Of a stretch of 64,000 bases of DNA, positions 22,822 to 34,929 are shown piece after piece. The position numbers and the translations under genes are program-made. Source of the stretch: Zhengitettix transpicula (taxonomy: Eukaryota; Arthropoda; Insecta; Orthoptera; Tetrigidae); NCBI GenBank assembly GCA_037074705.1, contig CM073590.1, positions 53,957,895-54,021,894 on the forward strand. The letters are read 5' to 3'. Within the stretch, counting starts at the first letter, position 1, and each line of letters starts with the position of its first letter. The notes beneath the pieces were generated by a model. That model searched no databases. It was not told where the DNA came from and saw only the letters and a program-made list of their open reading frames with translations.

Positions 22822-23269
22822 ATATTCTTCCATTAAGTATTATTGCTTTTACTTACATTTTAAATAATTTTGTTTGCTCTGCGACAACTGAGGGTTCTGA
22901 ATGGTGTCACCTGAGTGTACAATGTTGTGTAGTCAAGTTTAAAGTTCAATTTGTATGCATGTATATAATTCAAAGCATTTTTCCAAAGTAAATGTGCACA
23001 AAAGAAACCAATATTGTTTAAGAACATGTGTGAACCAAACAAAAGCACTCACATTTACATGAGTAATGATGAGAGAAGAATTTAAAACTTCAAATCGCAA
23101 ACAAATAACGAGGCTAGTTGTGGATTTTGTTTCTTTAATTATTAAAGTGTGGAATCATTAGAAAAAGGTTGATTCACTGCTAAAAATGTAATGTTTGGTA
23201 CCACAAAGTTTGCGTCGGTACTTTTTATATGGAAGTTGTCAGTGATCACAATTGTACTAAGAAGTGATC

Positions 23270-23485
23270 ATAATTGTACCGTGTGGTACATTTTCGATCA
23301 ATTTGACTTAATTCAGTAACCTATTCTCGTGTTTAAGCTAACAGTTGTAATGATGTAATATTTGTGTTATATATTAATTAGAAATCATAGAACAAGTGCC
23401 ATAAATTATATTATTTCTTTCCTCAACATATTTCCAGTTTCAATAGCATTTTTCTGAAATGATCGAAATTGTACCACCTTACCAT
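23270..23485. repeat. short inverted-repeat (MITE-like) element
   Basis: GTGGTACATTTTCGATCAATTTG near 23282 is mirrored by CTGAAATGATCGAAATTGTACCAC near 23455-23478. A further AAGTGATCATAATTGTACC lies at the left side, and GATCACAATTGTACTAAG just before it. There is no coding sequence. Confidence 0.45.
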
Positions 23486-23489
23486 AATC

Positions 23490-23629
23490 ACCATTTTATT
23501 TTAATTTACACGTCGATACAAAAGTATTTTGAATAAGGCATGAGACTGAAGTGAACAAAGAAAAAAAAGAATAAAATACATAGTGAGTTTTCAATTATGC
23601 CAACTAGAAAAAAAAATTAATTCTCTGTA
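23490..23629 (-). mobile_element. copia LTR fragment
   Basis: Read on the minus strand from a purine tract (CAGGGGGAT), it starts TACAGAGAATTAATTTTT and continues GTTGGCA-AATTG-AAACTCACTATG. It matches 32439-32285 (same orientation) and, more briefly, 23684-23752 (opposite orientation). Only the start of the LTR is present. Confidence 0.65.
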
Positions 23630-23670
23630 ATCCCCCTGTGGAATAATAAATAACAGATTCATGACTCTTC

Positions 23671-23752
23671 CAAAGGGGGGGATTGTAGAGAATTAAATAT
23701 ATTTTTTTTAGTTGTCACCATTGTAAACTTACTATTCGTTTTTTCCTTTGGG
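23671..23752 (+). mobile_element. polypurine tract plus copia LTR start
   Basis: AAAGGGGGGGAT is followed by TGTAGAGAATTAAATAT and GTTGTCACCATTGTAAAC. These are the same LTR start as at 23629 but on the opposite strand. The two copies face away from each other across a spacer of about 40 bp. Similarity stops at 23752. Confidence 0.6.
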
Positions 23753-23859
23753 ATATGGGTGAAGAATTCACATCTGATGGCTCGGAGGTGTCTGACACTT
23801 GGCTTATACCTACTCATAGCTCATATGGTGTCTTGGCGCTATTGTGACTATTGGTCACT

Positions 23860-25548
23860 CTATTTCTGATATATGCAACTAACTGTATACACTAACTCAC
23901 CCCTAGTTGCCTTAGGTAACTGGCCGTTACTAATCTCATGAGATCCATCAAGTCCTGTTGAACCTTTCTGCAACGCCGTTTGGTTTTGTTGTGTATACCA
24001 TAGTCGTTTTATGTATAATCCCATTACTCTTGCAGAAAGTGTCCCAATTTTTGGAACAAAGTTTAAATCCATTATCCATGCGAATTCTTTTCAGCTTCAT
24101 ATCAGTTAGCTTTTCCACTTGAATTTTCCATTCCTTGAAGGCTGAGAAAACTTCACTTTTTTTAGTAACTTTTTAGTAATCATATCGACTAGCATCATCT
24201 GCAATACCGAGAATGTATTTGTTGCCTCCAAGACTCAATATCAATTGGCCCCATTAGGTCTGCTTGTACAAAATTTAAAATCTCACCTTATTTCTTGTAT
24301 CTATAAGTGGATGTGTCAGAATCGGTTGTCTAGTAGATTTTCCTGTAAGGCAGATGTCGCACGTTGTTGGGACAGTCTTTTCACAATTCAAACCAATCGT
24401 AGATTTGTGGAGGTCAACAACGTAAAATGAATAATAAGTTGACTCCAACTATTAAATATTTATTAAAATAACTTTATATCACAAAGTATAAGTTTTATTC
24501 GGTCGGACGAGCATAAAGATTAAGACTCTCTGTACAGAAGTTTGTTATTTAATATCCGTTACTACGCAACACTATGATGACCTCTGCGATCTAATCTTTC
24601 TGAATCAGTTGTTTCTTCTCTGTGACTGACAATAGCCACAGATTCTATATTTATCAGTTTCCCTTTTTGGTACTGATTCACGTCCATGAATCTTTGATGC
24701 CACAGATTTAAAGATTCTAATTTCTTATTTTTTTATTGGGTTACCTTTTGTATTTAATTCAGGCTCTGTTTCCACTACATATAAATGAACTTCGTTTTTC
24801 GCTCAAATAACCAGATTTCCGTTACTATAAAAAATACGACTACCACTTTTGTCAAAAATAACCTCCTTGTTATTTTCAACTAACTGATGAACCAACAGGA
24901 TTCCGTGACTTATGCTTGGTACCAGCAATGTATTTTTCAAATTTAGAACAACTTTTAATCAAGGTTGCCCTCACAACGTCGTCATGCCATCTATAGTCAT
25001 TACTTTTTCAGATGACTTGTCTACACTGGAAAAATACTCTTTTGTTTGGATTCATGCGGTTAGTTGGGCCCGAGTTTACAATCCAGACATTACTATTTGA
25101 CGTAGTCGAGTCACAGAAAGCACTTGCACTTACAGTATTCAAAAATATTTGTTTATCTTTATCCTTCAGTTTCTTCGTACAATCATGAAAAAATGCCCTG
25201 ACCTTCCACAATTGTAGCATTTAAAATTTCCCTTACTTTTGGTTTTCTTCGACTTGTTTTTGTTTCCAACATAAGTTAGTCCTTTTTCTTTTCTTCACAA
25301 ACATGGCCGTTTATGTATGGTCACTATTTTCATGTCATTGTGCATCTTCAGGGAGAAGTCGTCTTTTTACTGTAACACATTTAAAATCATCTTCTGGTAA
25401 ATTGCACAATTCTGTTACAACAGTATTCCAGTCTTCCTATAAGCCACGTAGTATTGTCATTCATGAATCCCCGTCGTTGATAACATTACCGACATTTGCA
25501 AGTTCAGCAATGGTTTTATTCACTTTTGCTAAACCACATATCAAATGA
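23860..25548 (-). pseudogene. copia gag-protease-integrase relic
   Basis: From high to low coordinates on the minus strand there is first a UBN2-type gag tail (LRGL-EDWNTVVTELCNLPED, about 25460-25400). A CCHC knuckle follows, CYNCGRSGHF--DC (about 25225-25185). The protease active-site region VWIVNSGPTNRM (about 25085-25050) has the expected DSGAT changed to NSGPT. Integrase landmarks come last: CDICLTGKSTRQPI (about 24365-24325), GIADDASRY (about 24210), MDNGFKLCSKNWDTF (about 24080-24040) and YTTKPNGVAERFNR (about 23995-23955). This is the normal copia order. Stops and frameshifts occur throughout, and the protease is inactivated at its key residue. Confidence 0.85.
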
Positions 25549-27745
25549 AGCAGAAAATTTAAGTGTAAAAGATGTTATTGTAATGTGGCATAAAAAAAGC
25601 TGGGTCACATTTAATGAGACTGATCTAAAGTCTGCTTTGAAAAACAATAAAATGAGTGGACTAAATTTTAATTATTCTGAAAACTTAGGTGATTATGAAG
25701 AATGTGTTGCAGGCAAGTTAATGCAGCGTCCATTTTCTACCAAACACAAACCTACTACCTCAGAGAGAAGCAAGGTGTTTTTCATAAACAAGAGCAAATT
25801 TGAACCCAGAGGGATAGAGGGGATTTTTGTTGGTTAAAAGCTTACAGGATTTGGGTTCCATCTCAAAAAATTATTGTTATATATCGTGATGTTATAGTTT
25901 TAGATAAATTTTATTAGTATACTGACGAAGTTGCTACTCCCAAGATGTTGACTCAATCTATTCAATGTCAATTGACATCTGAAGTAAAAAATGATCAAAT
26001 TGATGCTGTAATTGAAATTGAACAACCTCAAGAAAATGAGGAAGAACCTGAAGAAAACATTGATACTCCAAAATGAACCTGAAAACTTTGTGGCCCCAGC
26101 TAGTTCAATCCTTCGAAACAGAGGGGAACTACAACCTCCACTATTTGACTAAGACTTGTCAGCTATTTGTGTGAGTGAGGCATTGCAGTCCAGAAGCTTA
26201 AGCCTGGGATGCAGCAATTAAAGAAGAAATTAAAGCTCATCTAAAAAATTATTCTTGGGAGATTATCAATTGTAAAAGTGATACAAATGTAATAGGTTCA
26301 AAAATAGTTTTAAAAACAAAATATAAAGCTTCAGGAAAAATTGAAAGAAGAAAAGCACATATTGTGGCTTGTGATTTCTTACAACGACCAGGTCTGGACT
26401 ATGATGAAATGTATGCTCCAGCTGCAAGAGTCAGCTCCATCAGACTACTGTTGGCAATATCTATTGAAGAAGATTTAATAATAAATTAACTGTATGTCAC
26501 AACTACCTTTCTCAATGGCGAACTAACTGAGGAACTGTATTTGAAGAAAGTTTAGAAGAATACCTTAATGAAATTATGATAGCTGAAGGTGAATCTAATT
26601 CCATAATTTTTCTCCGAGAGCCAAAACTATGTTTGCATCTGAGGAAACCTGGTAGTGAAAAAGTTTGTCATCTCAAATAGGCATTGTATAGTCTAAAACA
26701 AGCAGGTCATCAATGGTTTGAGATACTAGATTCAAAACTAAAAAAAATAGGATTTAGACCTTCCTCGGCTGACCCCTGTATGTGTAAATATATCAGTGAA
26801 AGGGAGAGAGAAAACACTGATATCCATTTACGTGGATGACTTGATTTTAGCATCAATTACCCAATAAAGATTGGAAACATTAAAGAAGGAACTCCTAAAT
26901 TCATTTGAAATGAAAGATTTGGGAAATCTTGAACACTACCTGGGAATTGAGTTCAGAAAACAGAATGGCATCATATATGCTTCTCAGACAAAGTATATAG
27001 AAAATCTTATCTCTAAATTGAATATGTGTGACTGAATATGTCTGACTGTAATGCAGTAAAAACACCCCTGGCTCCAGGACTACAGTAAAAGAATAACAAA
27101 AATGATGTTGCTGATAACATCTTATACCAAAATTTAAATGGTGCACTTGTGTACCTATCAGTCGGCACAGGCCCAGACATAAGTCACTCAGTAAGCTACC
27201 TAAGTCAGTTCAACAACTGTTATGGTCAACCTCACTGGTTTGCTGCAAAACGATTACTATCTGAAAGGTGCAAAGCATACAGCTCTGGCATTTAAGAAAG
27301 AAAGAAAGCCACTGTGCGGTTATGCTGATGCAAACTAGGGAACGCATAGTGAAGACAGAAGATCCTATACTGTTTCATGTATGCTTGTACTGCTATCAGC
27401 TGGGAATCAAGAAAACAGCACACCATGGCGCTATCCACACAAGAAGCTGAGTATATGGCACTTACTGAGGCAGCAAATGAAGTCATTCACCTCAAGCAAC
27501 TTCTAAATGATGTTGGAGTAACAACTAAAACAATAACTCTATTTAATGACAATGTAGCTGCCTTAAAGCTGTCAAAGAATACTTTGATAACACAGAAATC
27601 AAAGCATATGTCTATAAAGAAACATTTCATTTGTGAAAAGGTAAACTCTGGTGACATTGTAGTTATAAACAAAAGAACCGAAGAAATGTTAGCTGATATC
27701 CTAACAAAGGGTTTGGCAAGACCTCACAAAATCCTTGGGACTTGA
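25549..27745 (+). pseudogene. copia integrase-edge, RT and RNase H relic (opposite orientation)
   Basis: The plus strand opens with a GAG-pre-integrase block (VIVMWHKKSW--FNETDLKSAL, 25580-25640; CVAGKLMQRPF). It then jumps directly to the end of integrase (SKFEPRGIEGIFVG, 25795-25836), so the integrase core is deleted. RT follows: AWDAAIKEEIKAHLKNYSW (about 26205), YDEMYAPAARVSSIRLLLAI (about 26400-26460) and a YVDDLILAS catalytic box (about 26830) that is locally intact. RNase H, AISWESRKQHTMALSTQEAE (about 27390), runs to 27745, where the open frame is 122 residues. Frameshifts elsewhere make it inactive. It abuts the minus-strand copia part at 25548. Confidence 0.85.
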
Positions 27746-27759
27746 GAGTTTGGAAGATC

Positions 27760-28149
27760 TCGAGTGAAAGGGAGTGTGGAACTCAACAGTTGTCACTCGA
27801 GAACTATCTAAACAAACAATACTTTTGTTACATAATCCTTGAAATGTAGTGTTCTAATGTTGTACTATCTTTGCTTTTTGTTTATTTATTATATATAAAT
27901 AAATTATTTATTTATTGTATATATTGTTTCTAAAGTCAAAATGTGTTCATGTATGATTTGGAGTTCTGTATTGGCCAACAAGTCAATAACGTTGATTTCA
28001 TGGTTTACCTACCTTGGAAGTGTTTACAATAACAGCCCCAAGTGAACCGGGCCTACTTCAGTGAACCCTCCTACAGCTGCTTGTACCTCGAGACAAGTGT
28101 TTCTGTTGCTAGCTGCAGTGTAAATCAATTGTGATAATCTTTATTAATT
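27760..28149 (+). mobile_element. copia polypurine tract and probable 3' LTR
   Basis: The stop of the RNase H frame is followed by GAGTGAAAGGGAG and then TGTGGAACTCAACAG at 27775, the usual copia PPT-LTR junction. The LTR probably extends to about 28149 (ATTCA). There is no second LTR to compare, so the right border is a guess. Confidence 0.55.
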
Positions 28150-28199
28150 CACCAAAAGGGGTGTTTATTTCAAGCTAGAAGCATTTTTCGCACTTGACT

Positions 28200-31053
28200 T
28201 CATAGCACAGAAAGTGCCAAAATCAGCTGAACAGAAGCAACACCATCTCCAAATATTAGTATCAGCCATTATGGCTGGCACTAATCAACCCTACTCCGAG
28301 TCCTACACACCATCTTCAGATATGCTATATCAAGAGCAGTATCCCCAGCTTCCAGGCATGGTGCAGCAGCAGCTCCAAACAACCCAACCCCAGTACATAC
28401 AGCATACATGGGGGTTCAGCAATATTTATAAAACGTTCCATCAAACACTACTAAACAGATAAATATACTCCTGAGCACATACAATCTACTAGTGTGATCG
28501 TGGAAGACTGGGCAGGACCAATTACAATCTCAGTCTTGTATAGTCCGCAAGGCACAATATAAAAGCAGAGCAATACACCCAATTCTTTAGTACACTCAGA
28601 ACACGCTTCATCTGTGGCAGTGATTACAACGCTAAACACCAGGAATGTGGTGCTAGAATAACCACCACTAAAGGCAGAGATTTGTTAAAATCACTCACTG
28701 CCAATAATCTTAACTATCTCACCACCAGACAACCTACATATTGGCCTATAGACAAGGATAAAATCCCTGATCTTCTTGACTTTTGTGTGTACAAAAAACA
28801 TTTCTCCTAATTGAATCATGCCGTGATATGTCATCAGACCTTTCCCCGATCATAATTACACTAAGCACTCAAATATGTTACAAACCTAGACCAATTAGGC
28901 TCTGCAATAAGAAAACCAACTGGGATAATTTCAGAGAAATAACTAAAAAAGAAAATAGATCTAAGCATATCCCTCAAAACCACTGATGAGATCAATGATG
29001 CAATTGAATATCTGTAACTCACTATTCAAAATGCAGCTTGGGAATCAACCCTTTTAGTTAAATCAAATAGATCGGGTCAAACCCTACCTATGAAAATCAA
29101 AACAGCAATAGCTGAGAAAATGAAGATTCGCAGAATCTGGCAGACAACTAGATTCCCAAATGATAAAAACAGACTAACGCTACACGTAATTTGAAAGCAC
29201 TGCTTCAAGATCAAAAGAGCCTGGCCATACAATATTATCTATGAAACCTTTCATATGCTGAAGAAACCGATTACTCTTTATGGAAAGCCACGAGGAAATT
29301 AAAACAACCACATCAAGCTATACCACCGATTCAAATACCCGATAATAATTGGGCAAGAAGTGATTAGAAAAAGTCTAATGTGTTTTTAAAACATCTGGAG
29401 AATGTATTTCATCCCTTTCCCTCTGCACTATCTCCAGAAGAAGAAGAAGCCGTAATACAACTATACTTGGAGTCATCAGACCAACTAAACCTACCAGTGA
29501 AAAATGAACTAAGTACAAATGTTAATTAAGTCCAACCAAAAAATTAAAAAAGCTGCTGGCTATGACCTAATTACAGGTGAAGTTCTAAAGCAATTACCAG
29601 AGAAAGGATACTAACTAATAACGGCCATATTTAACACTATCCTAAGATTGATCATTATCCGGACCAATTGAAGGTGTCCCAAATAATACTTGTACCTAAA
29701 CCAGGAAAGCCATCTGAAGAACCATCATCTTACCAACTGACCAGCTTATTGCCAATAATATCCCAAGTTTTTGAAAAACTTTTGCTAAGAAATCCTACAA
29801 TAAAATGAATTAATACCAGCACACCAATTTGGATTTAGAGAGAACCATGCCACTATGGAACAAGTTCTAACTAACTCCTTGGCTCGACAGCCAATGAAGG
29901 GCCTTGGCCTACCGAGACGGCTGCCAGACTTTCATCTTACATGACACATTCTGGATTTAGGAGTGACACTTGGTCAGCCTTAACCCCAGTTTTCTAGATG
30001 AGGATGAACACAAACATCCATGCCCATGCCGGGATTCGAACCTGGGACCTCTGTGATGCGAGGCAATGACGCTGGCCACTACACCACAGCAGGCCGGCTG
30101 TGGAACAAGTTCACAGAGTAGTAAACATAATCAACAAGACTTTTGAAGAAAATAAATACTGCTCCACGGCTTTTCTTGTCGTAACTAAGGCATTTGATTA
30201 GGTCTGGCACACGAGTATGCTGTTCAAGATCAAGAAAAATTTACCACACAATTACTATCATGTTTTAAAATCCTATCTGAGTGACAGACACTTCCAGATT
30301 AAGTTTCATGGTGAACTAACAAAATTATATACTATTTACTTTCTTCTGTTCACGGCAGATATCCCTACCACTGACCATAAATTAATGGCTACATTTGCAG
30401 ATGATACTGCTGTTTTATCATCTCACGAAAACCCTACAATTGTGTCAAGTCATCTACAAACCTCACTTAACCAAGGTCAAGACTGGCTCCGGCTTTGGCG
30501 CATAAAAGCAAATGAAGCCAAGTCCACTCAAGTAACCTTCACCCTCAGAAGAGAAACGTGTCCACCAATATCACTCAACAATACACCACTTCAAGCAGAT
30601 GTCGTCCGAAACCTTGGTATGCACCTCGATCGTAGACTAACTTGGAAAAATACATATTCCATAAACGGAAGCAACTAGACATAAAGTTCTTCAAGTTAAA
30701 TTTGCTACTAGGACGAAAATCCTAATTAACTTTAAACAACAAAGTACTAGTTTACAAAAGCCTATTTGGACATACAGTTTACAACTATGGGGAACTACAA
30801 CTTAGAAATTATACTGATATTCCAGTCAAAGGTTCTAAGGATAATAGCACATGCTCCATGGTATGTTAGAAACGTGGTCATCCATCGGGATATCCATGTA
30901 AAAACGGTCAATGAGGAAGTGAAGTGCATGAGTGCTAAATATATTAAAAGATTAGAAAATCATACAAACTATCTAGCTATGAAGCTGCTTGACAACAGTA
31001 ACTCCACCAATAGACTAAAAAGACTCAGTCCTCTCGAACTGCTACATCGGTGA
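28200..31053 (+). pseudogene. jockey-type LINE, ORF1 tail to RT, with SINE insertion
   Basis: A Gln/Pro-rich open stretch (28214-28462) may be the end of ORF1. Endonuclease landmarks follow: a FICGSDYNAKHQECGAR block (about 28600-28655) and YLTTRQPTYWPI (about 28710-28745). RT landmarks are IKKAAGYDLITGEVLKQLP (about 29545), a LIPAHQFGFREN-ATMEQV block (about 29810-29865, interrupted by the SINE at 29868), YLSDRHFQIKF (30270) and TFADDTAVLSS (about 30390, catalytic FADD intact). The tail is YLGMHLDR-LTWKN and HAPWYVRN (to 31053). Stops and frameshifts are scattered. A related element is at 51470-53400. Confidence 0.85.
29856..30112 (-). mobile_element. tRNA-derived SINE with 12-bp target-site duplication
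   Basis: The insert 29868-30100 is flanked by perfect copies of TGGAACAAGTTC (29856-29867 and 30101-30112). Removing it and one copy restores the LINE RT frame across ATMEQVHRVVN. On the minus strand the insert starts with a tRNA-like head: an A-box-like TGGTGTAGTGGCCAG and a perfect B box GGTTCGAATCC. The body continues to a tail ending GGAGTTAGTTAG. The length is 233 bp. The GC content is well above that of the surrounding LINE. Confidence 0.85.
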
Positions 31054-31054
31054 T

Positions 31055-31335
31055 GCATGTGTGGGGACGTATATTCCGTGCCCCCACGCGAGCAAGAAGG
31101 TCCCGTTACGCGCCCCGCATGGGGATGCAACCAGCGCTCCGTAGCAAGTAACGGTACCCTATCCAGCCTCTACAGCGTACGCGCAGAGAGAGCCCATTCT
31201 GTTCCCGGTTCTCGCGCGACACGCATCTCTGCTCTCCAGATAACAGCCAGAGTCGCACCCCGTGATACAATAAAGTATTAATTTAGGAGACTCGACTTAT
31301 TGCTCCCGGCTCCAGGTATCCTAACCCTGCACAAC
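31055..31335. mobile_element. GC-rich LTR-like segment
   Basis: A CpG-rich block begins TGTGTGGGGACGTATATTCC, carries an AATAAAGTATTAA signal near 31268 and then CTCGACTTATTGCTCCCGG. This layout (U3-like GC-rich part, AATAAA, short R/U5) is typical of LTRs, and it follows directly on the LINE end. I found no clear TG...CA border on the right and no target duplication, so this may be a solo LTR or a LINE 3' part. Confidence 0.35.
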
Positions 31336-31499
31336 TCTCTCCTATACATGTATATAAAATATTATCTATATAGTAATAAGTAATTTTGACGGAGGCCTCC
31401 ACTGAGATGGCATCTCACATGTATTTATTTCAACATATAATTTACTTATTGCTCAGCAGAGCACATTGTAAATATAAATTAAAGATAAAAAATGTATGA

Positions 31500-31915
31500 T
31501 TTATATCTTTTCCCAGTTTTCTTAATACATCTAACAAATTCAGCAACGGTTTTATTCACTTGCGCTAAGTATAATTCCATAGAATGTGAATAAAGCTTTC
31601 GACGGAGTTGTACAATACGAAATCTACTGTCACGAGGTGCATACAATCGTTCGAGTTCTTCCCATACTTGTGTGTCTGTTGTTGTCGAATGCGCAATTGT
31701 TGTTCATCGCACAGAGAGAGCAATCTTTACACATGCTTTTCCCTGTTTCGATATGTATTTTCGTTTCTCATCTGCGTCAGCGTTTTCATCGGGCTCGTCC
31801 TCACCTGGATCTATAATGGCCCACAAGTCGCACTCCATCGATAGGCCTACCATTTTCATTTGGTAATTCAACGACGTGTAGTTCCGTCCAGTTTTTCGAT
31901 TTTTCTCTGTTCCAA
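31500..31915 (-). pseudogene. copia gag fragment
   Basis: The minus strand reads KIEKLDGT...KMKMVGL and DLWAIIDPGEDEPDENADAD, then VWEELERLYAPRDSRFRIVQ and LRRKLYSHSMEL, ending AQVNKTVAEFV. This is the UBN2-type copia gag from near its start. The AQVNKTVAE block overlaps the AKVNKTIAE block of the minus-strand copia at 25548, so both belong to the same family. A patch of 245 bp is open. Confidence 0.7.
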
Positions 31916-32019
31916 CGTTGTCCCACGCTTATAGGACAACGACGATACGCACGTATTTTTACGTCGACGCCAACAATACCTAACCTCACTTTTGTATATT
32001 TCCTTTTTATTTATTTCCC

Positions 32020-32280
32020 GTGTAATTTGATTACAGTTTCATGCCAATGTGAATATGGTAATTTTATGGATGATAAATAAATATTACTTCTTTTTTACGG
32101 CTTTTGAGTGTTGTCAACTCAAGAATGCAGTTGTTTCTCTAAGCCGTTCTTAGCACCTGACGAAAGGTACAAGGATCCCAGAAACGATGTTTGTTATTTA
32201 TATTACCTTTTTGTCTGAATTGGTTAATTTCTATCAGACGTAAATTTTTTCATTTTAAATATTACTTGATTTATTTAACC
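32020..32280 (-). mobile_element. Penelope-like 3' fragment
   Basis: TTCTTAGCACCTGACGAAAGG followed by TACAAGGATCCCAGAAACGA matches TTCTTAGCACCTGAAGAAAG...AGGATCCCAGTAACG at 50250-50285. The flanking TTGTCTGAATT and ATCAGACGTAAAT also match. The strand is uncertain because only non-coding sequence is present. It interrupts the copia gag-LTR arrangement (31500-31915 and 32285-32440). Confidence 0.45.
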
Positions 32281-32284
32281 TGTA

Positions 32285-32440
32285 AACACAATTTTATTTT
32301 AATTTACACGTCGATACAAAAGTGTTTTGAATTACACATTAGATTGAATTGAACAAAGGAAAAAACGAATAAAATACATAGTGAGTTTACAATGGTGCCA
32401 ACTCAAAAAAAAACATTTAATTCTCTACAGCTCTCCAAAA
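32285..32440 (-). mobile_element. copia LTR fragment
   Basis: On the minus strand it starts CTGTAGAGAATTAAATG and continues GAGTTGGCACCATTGTAAAC and TCACTATGTATTTTATTCG. It is nearly identical over about 150 bp to 23629-23490 and lies upstream of the copia gag fragment, as a 5' LTR should. Confidence 0.65.
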
Positions 32441-33980
32441 TAATTGTATATATTAATATAAATTTGTAGTGAAATCTAATAATTAAATTAAAATGTACTT
32501 ACGAACACAGATCAAGAACGAAAATTACATGAAAAACATCTAGTCTATAAAATTAAATGTAACGCCTGTAATAAATATTACATATGTCACACGTTAACTA
32601 ATCTGAAGACTAGACCACTGTACAACCATCAAAATAATAATCCTGGTCCAGTTAACATCAACTTCATATAATTAAATTGTTTGTTATGATGTAAAAATTT
32701 TACTCATAAATTATTGAATGAAAAATTTGGAATTGAGGCAATATATATTTTAAAATCTTTTACTAAACTAAAATAATAAACGAGAAATAAGACTTTTAAA
32801 ACTAATTTAGAGAAATATTCTATATTTAATTCAATTAATAAATATCTTCCGCTCAGCCACAACGCAATTACGATAAAAGAACCAACTTGTAGTGGCGATG
32901 TTGCTCTGCTATGTCCTGCTGCGCAAGATGTAGTTGCTAGCAGCACTTCCGAAAGAGGTGTCTGGGCGCTGTGATAGTCGGGGTAGGACTAGGGTTGGCA
33001 CTCATGACGTCAGAATCGGAGGCTGAATGTTAAAGGCGGCTGTCGAGGTGGTGAGCGTCGTGTGTGGTCTATACGACGATTCGACTGTGCGAGTGCTGAG
33101 TGAAACTTTTCCTGACGCCTTGGATTCGGCCTGGGCCTAACAACGTTGAGGCAGTTTACTGTGACCGATTTCACGTAGAGCTTCTTGATAGTTCTGATTT
33201 GATGGGCTTGTAGCCCTGGTGGAATCCGGTTTTAGAGTCTGGTCTTAACATTTGTACGTCTTCGTCGGAATAGAAGACACGTTGAATGAGTTCGCGAATC
33301 ATAACGTCGTACCTGTTGTGATATTCAGTGGGTCCACGATGATATTCTGGACCCGGTCGGGCAGCGATAGTCCAGGTACAATATTTTTAAGTTTCAAACT
33401 TATTAATTATTAGATTAAGTGAATGATACGGATTAAGTTGATATCGCCGAACAGGAATCCCAACACATGAATTGTACGTTTGAGTTTATATTCGTTGTAC
33501 GACGTCACCTTTCTTCCACTCACGTTGAAGTATGGGTGGGAACTCAACACTTTACGATTGAGGGTAGACGAGATTGCTAAACTGAGACCAGTTACCAATA
33601 ATGAAATTAAGCGGAAAAAAGGGTTCTTTAGTTCGAGCCGGGACATCCACACTATTAGGTCACCATAAACCCAACATCATTTGGGAAACGTCGAAATGTG
33701 TTCTAAATTTTTATATAATTAGTATAAGTATATTTGGTCGAGGTAACAAGCAAAAATGGTCAAGTAGTCTAAGACAAATAAGAATTCCAGCTATGCAGTT
33801 ATGAAATTGACCACCGACAGAATCGTGAAGTGTGAGAGACTTTTACATTAAATAACACTAATTGCACGTATGTCATTGAAATGTGCAGACGTCATGAATT
33901 TTCTACAAGTAAAATGTCTCATTTAAAACGGAGAGGTGACTCGTCCCTTAATCAATTGAGCTGTCAAGGCAGTGTAAATT
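32441..33980. other. mixed stretch, unassigned
   Basis: From about 32960 to 33400 the base composition is clearly more GC-rich than its neighbours. It contains CATGACGTCAGAATCGG and CGTCGTGTGTGGTC, which suggests an LTR or promoter-like origin. I recognise no coding sequence. Confidence 0.3.
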
Positions 33981-33989
33981 AAATTCTTG

Positions 33990-34150
33990 TGACATATGGT
34001 TGAAATGTTCCCGCCATTGTACAGCAAGCCGAGGCAGACAACTGTGAAGACACGTATCCACCCCAACGCTTCCACTGCAGAAAATTGGGTCTTGTTCAAC
34101 ACATGAACTGCCAAAAACGCGCTCAATGTGGGAATGCTGGATGTTTATGT
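33990..34150 (+). pseudogene. possible zinc-knuckle fragment of a retroelement ORF1
   Basis: The plus strand reads PQRFHCRKLGLVQHMNCQKR then AQCGNAG. This has the spacing of tandem CCHC knuckles found in jockey-type ORF1 proteins, with the first Cys changed to Arg. Only this small block is recognisable. Confidence 0.3.
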
Positions 34151-34929
34151 GTAGTTCATCATTGAAAATTTATGCATATGATCACATTTGCCTTGATCCA
34201 AAATACTGCAATTGAAGTTGACTACTACTAATTTTTTCCTCAGGAATAAAAGTCGGAAATTGAAAAATATGATACTTTGAGGGAATGAGCGCTTTCCGGG
34301 TGAACATGTTAACTAAAAGACTAACACCCTGTATCAAATACCCGATGACGGAGGAGATAGTCCTTGAAATGCAAATTATCCAATATTTAATACTTTCAGT
34401 ATCATGAGGATGACGCACATTTACTAAGCTTCCGAATTATGCTACTGTTTTATCCTACCATTCGGTCTGAATATTTCAGGTCAAGTTATAGCATACCTTC
34501 GCTGTTGAGAGGTTTTTTATATCTAGTTTAACTAATTATTAATTATATGGGAGGTAGTCATAGAACAAAACAAACACTAGATTGACATATATAATTATCT
34601 TTAATTAACCCATTCATTTCAAATAACCATTAATTAATTTCAATTTAACATTACTTTAATTTACAAAAAAAAAATCCCGTGACATTTAAATACTTAAATT
34701 TAATTCTATAAAAAATATGAGATTTAACGTCAGGCCTTCTCATAGAGCAGTAATAACTAAAGAAACAACAACTAAATTTTTACAAATGATATCAAGACCT
34801 CTTAACCAATAGTTGGCAACGCTGAGACAAACTTGACATGGTTTACAAAATCAAATAAATCTCATTTCACAATACCGTTTGGCGTATTGTGTAGGTAACG
34901 CTTCTACTGCAAAACTTAATTTGAGGCAC

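Noticed and set aside
31586..31866. Three overlapping plus-strand frames
   Set aside because: They are antisense shadows of the copia gag fragment on the minus strand.
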